DNA from: Betaproteobacteria bacterium
GTDB taxonomy: Bacteria > Pseudomonadota > Gammaproteobacteria > Burkholderiales > Usitatibacteraceae
Assembly: GCA_012274175.1 (NCBI GenBank)
Contig: JAAOZZ010000018.1
Span: 1 to 8,176 of the forward strand
Direction: 5' to 3'
DNA length: 8,176 nucleotides
In this document: piece after piece, positions 1 to 5,739 of the stretch
How the letters are laid out: each line of letters opens with the position of its first letter
Numbering within the stretch: position 1 is the first letter of the stretch
Position numbers and translations under genes: made by a program
Notes under the pieces: generated by a model
The model's input: only the letters and a program-made list of their open reading frames with translations
The model's database searches: none
What the model was told of the DNA's origin: nothing

Positions 1-747
1 GGCAAGGGGGGCCAGGACTTCGAGGGCATCCCGATCTACAACACGGTGAAGGACGCGGCCGCGGCCACGGGCGCCACGGTGTCGGTGATCTACGTGCCGC
101 CGCCCTACGCCGCCGCCGCGATCGACGATGCGGTCGACGCCGGCCTCGATCTCGTGATCTGCATCACCGAGGGCATCCCGGTACGCGACATGATCCGCAC
201 GCGCTACCGGATGCAGGGAAAGGAGACGCGCCTCATCGGGCCCAACTGCCCGGGCCTCATCACGCCCGAGGAGATCAAGATCGGCATCATGCCGGGCCAC
301 ATCCACCGCAAGGGGCGGATCGGCATCGTCTCGCGCTCGGGCACGCTCACCTACGAAGCGGTGGGCCAGGTGACGGCACTGGGCCTGGGGCAGTCGTCGG
401 CGGTGGGCATCGGCGGCGACCCGGTGAACGGCGTGAAGCACATCGACGTGATGCGCATGTTCAACGACGACCCCGAAACCGAGGCGGTGATCATGATCGG
501 CGAGATCGGCGGCACCGACGAGGAGACCGCCGCGCGCTGGGTGAAGGAGCACATGAAGAAGCCCGTCGTGGGCTTCATCGCCGGCGTGACGGCACCTCCC
601 GGCAAGCGCATGGGTCACGCGGGCGCGATCATCTCCGGGGGCAAGGGCACCGCACAGGAGAAGCTCTCGGTGATGGAAGCGTGCGGCATCAAGGTCACGC
701 GCAACCCCGCGGAGATGGGCAAGCTGCTGAAGGCGGTGCTGGGCTAG
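1..747 (+). CDS. sucD: Succinyl-CoA ligase [ADP-forming] subunit alpha, 5' end cut by window
   Basis: This subunit, with SucC, interconverts succinyl-CoA and succinate with nucleotide phosphorylation in the cytoplasmic TCA cycle. The open frame enters at base 1 reading [16 protein letters not shown], which lines up with about residue 42 of E. coli SucD, so roughly 41 N-terminal residues, including the start of the CoA-binding Rossmann domain, are outside. The visible 248 residues contain [46 protein letters not shown] and VGIGGDP, followed by [18 protein letters not shown]. The His codon at 616-618 corresponds to the phosphorylated catalytic histidine (His246 of the mature E. coli enzyme). 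It ends in TAG at 745-747. SucC would be expected upstream. It points toward the convergent regulator and is probably functionally unrelated to the formate locus. Nothing in it looks broken or atypical. Confidence 0.97.
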   Translation, partial: GKGGQDFEGIPIYNTVKDAAAATGATVSVIYVPPPYAAAAIDDAVDAGLDLVICITEGIPVRDMIRTRYRMQGKETRLIGPNCPGLITPEEIKIGIMPGHIHRKGRIGIVSRSGTLTYEAVGQVTALGLGQSSAVGIGGDPVNGVKHIDVMRMFNDDPETEAVIMIGEIGGTDEETAARWVKEHMKKPVVGFIAGVTAPPGKRMGHAGAIISGGKGTAQEKLSVMEACGIKVTRNPAEMGKLLKAVLG

Positions 748-755
748 TGCCCGGC

Positions 756-774
756 GCGCCCCGGTGCGGGGCGC
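756..774. terminator. GC-rich hairpin between convergent genes, probable bidirectional terminator
   Basis: GCGCCCCG (756-763) and CGGGGCGC (767-774) form a perfect 8-bp inverted repeat with loop GTG. It fills the 27-bp gap between the sucD stop and the stop of the minus-strand regulator, the expected place for a shared terminator. There is no T-run on either side, so it is not a canonical intrinsic terminator; termination function is inferred from position and stem strength. Confidence 0.55.
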
Positions 775-1911
775 CTAGCTCGGTGCGCGGGTCGAAGGCT
801 TGCGCGCCGCCTCCCGTGCCGGCGCCTTGCCGCCGCGTGTTCCCAGTTCCGGAAAGGCCTCCTCGATGGCGAGGAGCGAACCCGCGTGGGTGACGTCGAT
901 GCCCGGGAGCTTGCCGGACGCCACCCTGAACCGGTGGCTCAGCAGGATTTCGAGCAGGCGGGCCACGAACGGTGAGGCGAGGGAATCGTCGTGGCAGAGG
1001 AGGAAGTAGCGCTCCGTCGCCACCGGGATGAAGTCCAGGTCGAATCGGCGCGCGGCCGTCTCCACCCCGAAGCCGGCATCGGCCATGCCGCTCGCGATGT
1101 AGGCGGCAACGGCCGAATGGGTGAACTCGCCGCTTTCGTAGCCGGAGATCCCGGCGCTCGCGATGCCTTCGCGCCGAAGCAGCACATCGAGCAGGATGCG
1201 CGTGCCGGAGCCGAACTGGCGGTTCACGAATCGCAGTCCCGGCCGCGCCAGGTCGGCGAGGCAGAGCACGCCCTTCGGATTGCCGCCCGCCACCATGATG
1301 CCCTGGCGGCGCGTGCTGAGCGTGATGAGGGTGTGGTTCTTCACCCGGAGCCACTTCTCGTAGAAGCCGAGCGCTTCGCGCTGCAGCGTTCCGAGCGGCA
1401 CGTGGAAGCCGGCGATCTCGCACTCCGAAGCGGCGAGCGAGGCGAGGGCCTCCATGCTTCCGCAGTACTGGAGGTCCACGGGAACCCGGTCCTCGACCAT
1501 GAGCTCGCGCAGCAGGTCGATCGCGAATCCGTGACTCGCCCGGACCCGAAAGATCATCTGCGGGTCGTGCAGGGCGCGGTCGATCTCCATCTGCAGCTCG
1601 GTGGCGAGGTTGTCGAAGATGGGTGCCAGGCGCGCGGCCACGCGCTTGTCGGCCCATAGCAGCTTCTGCCCGAGCACGCTCAGCGCTGCACCCCGGCCGC
1701 GGCTCATCGTGAGCAGCGGCGCGCCGAGCGCGCGGCCGCCTTCGCGTACGAGGCCCCACGCATGCCGGTACGACACATCGAGGCTGCGCGCGGCGCGCAG
1801 GAGATTGCCCTCCTGCTCGATGGCGGCCAGCAGTCTCAGCAGCCGGGGCAGGAGCTGCCCGGGATCGCCTTGTTCCTCGAGCACCCACTGCGGCCTGATG
1901 GATATCTTCAA
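775..1911 (-). CDS. ModE-like transcriptional regulator with PBP-like (molybdate-binding-like) sensor domain
   Basis: This is a 378-residue one-component regulator. Residues ~18-85 form a ModE/LysR-type winged helix-turn-helix (LLAAIEQEGNLLRAARSLDVSYRHAWGLV, an SYRHAW recognition-helix pattern typical of ModE-like proteins). Residues ~120-325 match the PBP-like domain found fused to such HTHs, with NRQFGSGTRILLDVLL (230-245) and GYESGEFTHSAVAAYIASGMADAG (about 257-280). It has no MOP-type domains of classic ModE, so the ligand is sensed by the PBP-like fold; molybdate, tungstate or another small anion is plausible but unproven. The tail after ~355 is basic and low-complexity. The start chosen is TTG (1909-1911), because the family usually begins near an IRPxW motif and no ATG or GTG lies further upstream in frame before the stop; GTG at codon 10 is an alternative. 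It is divergent from the transporter and next to a ModE-box-like dyad, suggesting local and autogenous control. Confidence 0.85.
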   Translation of the reverse strand: MKISIRPQWVLEEQGDPGQLLPRLLRLLAAIEQEGNLLRAARSLDVSYRHAWGLVREGGRALGAPLLTMSRGRGAALSVLGQKLLWADKRVAARLAPIFDNLATELQMEIDRALHDPQMIFRVRASHGFAIDLLRELMVEDRVPVDLQYCGSMEALASLAASECEIAGFHVPLGTLQREALGFYEKWLRVKNHTLITLSTRRQGIMVAGGNPKGVLCLADLARPGLRFVNRQFGSGTRILLDVLLRREGIASAGISGYESGEFTHSAVAAYIASGMADAGFGVETAARRFDLDFIPVATERYFLLCHDDSLASPFVARLLEILLSHRFRVASGKLPGIDVTHAGSLLAIEEAFPELGTRGGKAPAREAARKPSTRAPS

Positions 1912-1926
1912 CCTGTCCCCCGGGGG

Positions 1927-1950
1927 CGATATGCAATGCGGTGCATAACG
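1927..1950. promoter_or_regulatory. Putative ModE-like operator (imperfect 24-bp dyad)
   Basis: The core is TATGCA (1930-1935), a 6-nt spacer ATGCGG, and TGCATA (1942-1947), perfectly complementary. One mismatched A on each side is followed by outer CG pairs, so the outline is CGATAT-N12-ATAACG. ModE sites as I recall them have CG(T/C)TAT and ATAACG ends with the same spacing. The dyad begins 15 bp upstream of the regulator TTG, where it could block that gene's promoter, and lies ~145 bp before the transporter start. Binding by the adjacent regulator is inferred. I see no convincing sigma70 -10/-35 pair for either gene in 1912-2093. Confidence 0.5.
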
Positions 1951-2082
1951 TCTCTGAGCATCAATTCATATTGTCTGCCCTGGGTGCCGATGTTACGTTC
2001 CCGACGCAAGGATGCCAAGTCGAGAGGGACGCTTGCGGCGCGGCACGGCGCGGTTTGCTGCAGGCAATCCAATACCAAAAAC

Positions 2083-2090
2083 AAGGAGGA
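2083..2090 (+). promoter_or_regulatory. Strong Shine-Dalgarno deciding the transporter start
   Basis: AAGGAGGA ends 3 nt before the ATG at 2094 and is a near-perfect anti-16S match. It settles the start at 2094, although the frame stays open upstream to about 1941. Confidence 0.85.
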
Positions 2091-2093
2091 GCG

Positions 2094-3755
2094 ATGTCTG
2101 AAGCGGCAGGCATGTCGGCGGGTGTTGGCGTGGGTGGACTCGGCGTCCTCGCCAAGGAACACACGATCGCAGGTCCGGACTTCAATCGCTGGCTGGTGCC
2201 CCCCGCGGCACTCGCGATCCACCTTTGCATCGGCATGGCGTACGGGTTCAGCGTCTTCTGGCTGCCCCTCTCCCACGCCATCGGCATCACGAAATCCGTC
2301 GCCTGTCCCGCAGACATGTCGGTGTTCGCGACGATCTTCGCCACCACGTGCGACTGGAAGATCAGCATGCTCGGGTGGATGTTCACGATGTTCTTCGTCT
2401 TCCTCGGCTCGGCCGCCGCGATCTGGGGCGGCTGGCTCGAGCGCGCGGGGCCGCGCAAGGCGGGCGTCGTGGCCGCGATATGCTGGTGCGGCGGCCTGCT
2501 CATCTCGGCGCTCGGGGTGTACGTGCACCAGCTCTGGATGCTGTGGATCGGCTCCGGAGTGATCGGCGGCGTGGGCCTCGGGCTCGGGTACATCTCCCCC
2601 GTGTCCACGCTCATCAAGTGGTTCCCCGACCGCCGCGGCATGGCCACCGGGATGGCGATCATGGGATTCGGCGGCGGCGCCATGATCGGCGCGCCCCTCG
2701 CCGTGGCGCTCATGAAGCACTTCGCGACGCCTACCTCCGTGGGCGTGTGGCAGACGTTCGTCTGCATGGCGGTGATCTATTTCGTGTTCATGATGGGCGG
2801 GGCTTTCGGCTACCGCGTGCCGCCCACGGGATGGAAGCCGGAAGGTTGGACGCCGCCCGCGGACAAGGCGAACGCGATGATCACGACGCGCCACGTCGAC
2901 CTCGCCACCGCCACGCGCACCAAGCAGTTCTGGCTCATCTGGTGGGTGCTGTGCCTCAACGTGACCGCGGGCATCGGCATCATCGGCATGGCCTCGCCCA
3001 TGCTGCAGGAGGTCTTCGCCGGCCACCTCATCGGCGTCGACGTGAAGTTCACCGACCTCACGGCCGCGCAGAAGGGGCAGATCGCCGTGATCGCCGCCGG
3101 CTTCACGGGCCTCATCAGCCTCTTCAACATCGGAGGCCGGTTCTTCTGGGCCTCGATCTCGGACTACATCGGCCGCAAGAACACCTACTACACGTTCTTC
3201 CTGCTCGGCATCGCGATGTATGCGTCGGCGCCGTGGTCCGGGCACCTCGGCCACGTGGCGCTCTTCGTGGCGGCGTTCTGCATCATCCTCTCGATGTACG
3301 GCGGCGGCTTCGCGACGGTGCCGGCGTACCTCGCGGACATTTTCGGCACCCACGTAGTCGGCGCGATCCACGGCAGGCTGCTCACCGCCTGGTCCGCCGC
3401 CGGAATCTTCGGGCCGGTCATCGTCAACTACCTGCGCGAATACCAGATCGATCACGGCGTGGCCCGCGCGGAGGTATACGACATCACCGCATACATCCTG
3501 TGCGGCCTGCTCGCCATCGGGTTCGTATGCAACCTGCTCGTGCGCCCCGTGGAAGACAAGCACTACATGAGCGACGCCGAGCTGGAAGCCCAGCGCCGGG
3601 CGGCCCACGAGACGAGCGCGGCGGCGCGCCCCGGAAACGAAGCGGGACCCGGGCGGCCGAAGGCCGTCGCCCTTGCCGCGTGGCTGCTGGTGGGCATCCC
3701 GCTTGCCTGGGGCGTGACGACCGTCCTCGAGCAGGCGGCGGCGCTTTTCCGCTAG
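2094..3755 (+). CDS. MFS transporter, oxalate:formate antiporter (OFA) family
   Basis: This is a 553-residue integral inner-membrane protein of the major facilitator superfamily, OFA type (relatives of OxlT), probably moving formate, oxalate or a related small carboxylate. TM1 is ~33-60 (RWLVPPAALAIHLCIGMAYG). An MFS motif-A loop GGWLERAGPRK lies at 112-122 and its second-half counterpart SDYIGRKN at 356-363. The family-typical block GLGLGYISPVSTLIKWFPDR is at ~161-180, followed by GMATGMAIMGFGGGAMIGAP. The loop between TM1 and TM2 is extended and holds Cys71 and Cys86. After the 12-TM core comes a polar linker (~485-522) and one further hydrophobic segment (~524-550), making it longer than the ~420-residue OxlT; this long form is one I recognise from betaproteobacteria. 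The ATG follows AAGGAGGA. The gene lies between the regulator and the formate dehydrogenase genes, which supports formate as substrate; the exact substrate and direction are not determinable here. Confidence 0.88.
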   Translation: MSEAAGMSAGVGVGGLGVLAKEHTIAGPDFNRWLVPPAALAIHLCIGMAYGFSVFWLPLSHAIGITKSVACPADMSVFATIFATTCDWKISMLGWMFTMFFVFLGSAAAIWGGWLERAGPRKAGVVAAICWCGGLLISALGVYVHQLWMLWIGSGVIGGVGLGLGYISPVSTLIKWFPDRRGMATGMAIMGFGGGAMIGAPLAVALMKHFATPTSVGVWQTFVCMAVIYFVFMMGGAFGYRVPPTGWKPEGWTPPADKANAMITTRHVDLATATRTKQFWLIWWVLCLNVTAGIGIIGMASPMLQEVFAGHLIGVDVKFTDLTAAQKGQIAVIAAGFTGLISLFNIGGRFFWASISDYIGRKNTYYTFFLLGIAMYASAPWSGHLGHVALFVAAFCIILSMYGGGFATVPAYLADIFGTHVVGAIHGRLLTAWSAAGIFGPVIVNYLREYQIDHGVARAEVYDITAYILCGLLAIGFVCNLLVRPVEDKHYMSDAELEAQRRAAHETSAAARPGNEAGPGRPKAVALAAWLLVGIPLAWGVTTVLEQAAALFR

Positions 3756-3764
3756 GTCTCGGTC

Positions 3765-3785
3765 CGGGAGCCGCGACGGCTCCCG
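3765..3785 (+). terminator. Hairpin after the transporter gene, probable terminator
   Basis: CGGGAGCCG (3765-3773), loop CGA, CGGCTCCCG (3777-3785) form a perfect 9-bp stem starting 9 nt after the transporter stop. No T-run follows. Position and strength suggest termination, or stabilisation of the transcript 3' end, separating the transporter from the enzyme operon at least partly. Confidence 0.6.
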
Positions 3786-3794
3786 TCGCCCCGA

Positions 3795-3832
3795 GGGCCT
3801 TGACGCCCGTCAAGCCCAACTGCGCTGCAGTT
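3795..3832. promoter_or_regulatory. Two adjacent dyads upstream of the formate dehydrogenase operon
   Basis: The first dyad is TTGAC-GCCC-GTCAA (3800-3813); it can be extended by GGGC and GCCC as a hairpin with one bulged C (3795-3817). The second is AACTGC-GCT-GCAGTT (3818-3832). They follow the terminator-like hairpin and precede the enzyme leader. They could be tandem operators, since the first has the T...A palindrome shape of LysR-type boxes, or further terminator stems. TTGACG also resembles a -35 hexamer but has no good -10 at 16-18 bp. Function is unassigned. Confidence 0.4.
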
Positions 3833-3969
3833 CGGTACCCTAGTGTCTTGATTTGCGGGCCGTTCGCACCTCCCGCGTGCGGCCCTGGCGTGCACCCGCA
3901 GCTATGCGGTTTCGCCGTGGCAGGCATCGCCCAACCCGGGGTCGAAAGCTGCCAAACTGTCACTATCCC
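3833..3969 (+). other. Structured 5' leader region of the formate dehydrogenase operon
   Basis: About 137 bp before the beta-subunit ATG contain no clear Shine-Dalgarno in the last 20 nt. Stems visible include GGGCCG (3857-3862) with CGGCCC (3880-3885), enclosing a CAC/GTG helix (3867-3869 with 3877-3879), and CCGCA-GCTA-TGCGG (3896-3909). A TACCCT at 3836-3841 could be a weak -10, but no matching -35 is seen. I do not recognise a known riboswitch class. Confidence 0.3.
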
Positions 3970-5652
3970 ATGGCCGAAAACGTCGTCATTCCCGTTTCGA
4001 AGATCCGCCGTCCCCGCTCCACTCCGAAGGGGCGCGCGGTCGATCCCGTCGCCCGCGAGGAAATCGCGCGGCTCCTCGAGGGCGCGCCGCGCGGCGCCGA
4101 ATACCTGATCGAGAATTTGCACCGCGTCCAGGACCGCTACGGTCACCTGTCCGCGGCGCACCTCGCCGCGCTCGCCGAGGCGATGAAGCTCGCGATGGCG
4201 GAGGTCTACGAGGTGGCGACCTTCTACCACCATTTTGACGTGGTGAAGGAGGGCGAGAGCGCGCCCGCCGCGGTGACCGTGCGCGTGTGCGAGACGCTCT
4301 CGTGCAGGATGGCCGGGGCCGACGCGCTCCTCGAGAAGCTGCCGAAGCTGCTGGGCAAGGACGTGCGCGTGATCGCCGCCCCCTGCATCGGGCGCTGCGC
4401 CGAGGCGCCGGCGGTGTGCGTGGGGCACAACGCGTTCGGCCACGCGACCGAGGGCGAGGTGAAGAAGGCGCTTGCCGAGGGCAAGGTGCGCGCTCCGGCC
4501 TTGCGTCCCCACACCTACGCGGACTACCGCTCCCAGGGCGGCTACAAGACCTGGGTCGAGTGTCTCGAGGGCGGGCGCGACGTCGAGGCGGTGATCAAGA
4601 CCCTGGAGGACGCGGGGCTTCGCGGCCTGGGCGGCGCGGGCTTTCCCACGGGGCGCAAGTGGCGCATCGTGCGCGCCGAGCCCGCTCCCCGGCTCATGGC
4701 GGTCAACATCGACGAGGGCGAGCCCGGCACGTTCAAGGACCGCCACTACCTCGAGCGCGATCCCCACCGCTTCATCGAGGGGATGCTGATCGCCGCGTGG
4801 GCCGTCGGCATCGAGGACATCTACGTCTACCTGCGCGACGAGTACCACGCGTGCCGCGAAATGCTCGAGCAGGAGCTCGCGGCACTCGCAGCCGACCCGC
4901 CCGCGAAACTTCCGCGCATCCACCTGCGCCGCGGCGCGGGCGCCTACATCTGCGGGGAGGAGTCCGCGATGATCGAGTCGATCGAGGGCAGGCGCGGCAT
5001 GCCCCGGCTGCGTCCGCCGTACGTGGCGCAGGTCGGACTCTTCGGCCGTCCCACCCTCGAGCACAACATGGAGACGCTCTTCTGGGTTCGGGATCTCATC
5101 GAGCAGGGCGCCGAGTGGTTCGCGTCGAAAGGGCGCCACGGGCGAAAGGGGCTGCGCTCGTTCTCGGTTTCGGGCCGCGTGAAGAAACCCGGTGTGCACC
5201 TGGCTCCCGCGGGCATCACCGTGAAGGAATTGATCGACGAGTTCTGCGGCGGCATGCAGGAGGGCCATCGCTTCTACGCCTACCTTCCGGGCGGGGCGTC
5301 CGGGGGCATCCTGCCCGCGTCCATGGGCGACATTCCCCTCGACTTCGATACGCTGCAGCCCTACGAGTGCTTCATCGGCTCGGCGGCGGTGATCGTGCTC
5401 TCCGACAAGGACCGGGCGCGCGACGCGGCGCTGAACCTCATGCATTTCTTCGAGCACGAGTCGTGCGGCCAGTGCACGCCCTGCCGCGTCGGCACGGCCA
5501 AGGCCGCGCAGCTCATGCACGCGAAGAAATGGGACCAGGGGCTGCTCGAGGAGCTCTCGGTGGCGATGGCCGACGCCTCCATCTGCGGCCTCGGGCAGGC
5601 CGCCCCCAACCCGATCCGCTGCGTCGTCAAGCACTTTCCCGATGAGATCTGA
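3970..5652 (+). CDS. fdh1B: NAD-dependent formate dehydrogenase beta subunit, fused NuoE-NuoF (FdsG-FdsB) diaphorase
   Basis: This 560-residue cytoplasmic electron-transfer subunit takes electrons from the catalytic alpha subunit and reduces NAD+. Residues ~25-160 are NuoE/FdsG-like with 2Fe-2S ligands Cys107, Cys112, Cys139 and Cys143 (CETLSC and CIGRC). Residues ~185-555 are NuoF/FdsB-like: FMN/NADH-site motifs GLGGAGFPTGRKW (219-231), NIDEGEPGTFKDRHYLERDP (from 246) and GAGAYICGEES (322-332), then 4Fe-4S ligands Cys499, Cys502, Cys505 (SCGQCTPCR) and Cys539 (SICGLGQ). Cupriavidus and Rhodobacter carry these as two genes (fdsG, fdsB); here they are one frame, as in Fdh1B of Methylorubrum extorquens (about 570 residues). 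ATG 3970 is chosen because the sequence becomes protein-like there; in-frame TTG 3853 and ATG 3904 would add Arg-rich, atypical residues. No Shine-Dalgarno is evident. HoxF-type hydrogenase diaphorase is the main alternative, disfavoured by the following formate dehydrogenase gene. Confidence 0.93.
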   Translation: MAENVVIPVSKIRRPRSTPKGRAVDPVAREEIARLLEGAPRGAEYLIENLHRVQDRYGHLSAAHLAALAEAMKLAMAEVYEVATFYHHFDVVKEGESAPAAVTVRVCETLSCRMAGADALLEKLPKLLGKDVRVIAAPCIGRCAEAPAVCVGHNAFGHATEGEVKKALAEGKVRAPALRPHTYADYRSQGGYKTWVECLEGGRDVEAVIKTLEDAGLRGLGGAGFPTGRKWRIVRAEPAPRLMAVNIDEGEPGTFKDRHYLERDPHRFIEGMLIAAWAVGIEDIYVYLRDEYHACREMLEQELAALAADPPAKLPRIHLRRGAGAYICGEESAMIESIEGRRGMPRLRPPYVAQVGLFGRPTLEHNMETLFWVRDLIEQGAEWFASKGRHGRKGLRSFSVSGRVKKPGVHLAPAGITVKELIDEFCGGMQEGHRFYAYLPGGASGGILPASMGDIPLDFDTLQPYECFIGSAAVIVLSDKDRARDAALNLMHFFEHESCGQCTPCRVGTAKAAQLMHAKKWDQGLLEELSVAMADASICGLGQAAPNPIRCVVKHFPDEI

Positions 5653-5665
5653 AATCCACGCCGAG

Positions 5666-5723
5666 GCGAAAAAGGGGACAGGTTACTTTTCCAGCCGGAA
5701 AAGTAACCTGTCCCCTTTTTCGC
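5666..5723. repeat. Perfect 27-bp palindromic element (REP/RAYT-like hairpin) inside the operon
   Basis: The left arm 5666-5692 and right arm 5697-5723 are exact reverse complements with loop AGCC (5693-5696). In RNA the helix can extend three more pairs, one of them G-U, to 5663-5726. The core word GGGGACAGGTTAC flanked by A- and T-runs is a type of palindrome I associate with repeats mobilised by REP-associated tyrosine transposases in proteobacteria; that link is from memory. It starts 13 nt after the beta stop and ends 16 nt before the alpha start, leaving the weak ribosome site just outside the stem. The A5 before and T5 after the GC core also give it the look of a bidirectional intrinsic terminator. 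No transposase is in the window. Confidence 0.85.
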
Positions 5724-5728
5724 TTCTT

Positions 5729-5736
5729 GGGGTAGA
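5729..5736 (+). promoter_or_regulatory. Weak ribosome binding site for the alpha subunit
   Basis: GGGGTAGA lies 3 nt before ATG 5740, just downstream of the palindrome's right arm. It is a poor match compared with the transporter's AAGGAGGA. A second ATG at 5746 is a possible alternative start. Confidence 0.4.
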
Positions 5737-5739
5737 GCG

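Noticed and set aside
775..1911. Classic LysR regulator
   Set aside because: The HTH shows the SYRHAW pattern of ModE-like proteins and the sensor has NRQFGSGTR and FTHSAVAA motifs of the PBP-like family.
1941..2093. Upstream extension of the transporter reading frame
   Set aside because: The AAGGAGGA site before ATG 2094 and the non-protein-like upstream translation favour the later start.
3887..3901. Sigma54-like promoter (TGGC...GCA) before the enzyme operon
   Set aside because: The GG and GC elements are one base off the required spacing and the TTGC half is poor.
5666..5723. CRISPR repeat
   Set aside because: It is a single palindrome with no spaced repetition in the window and no cas genes.
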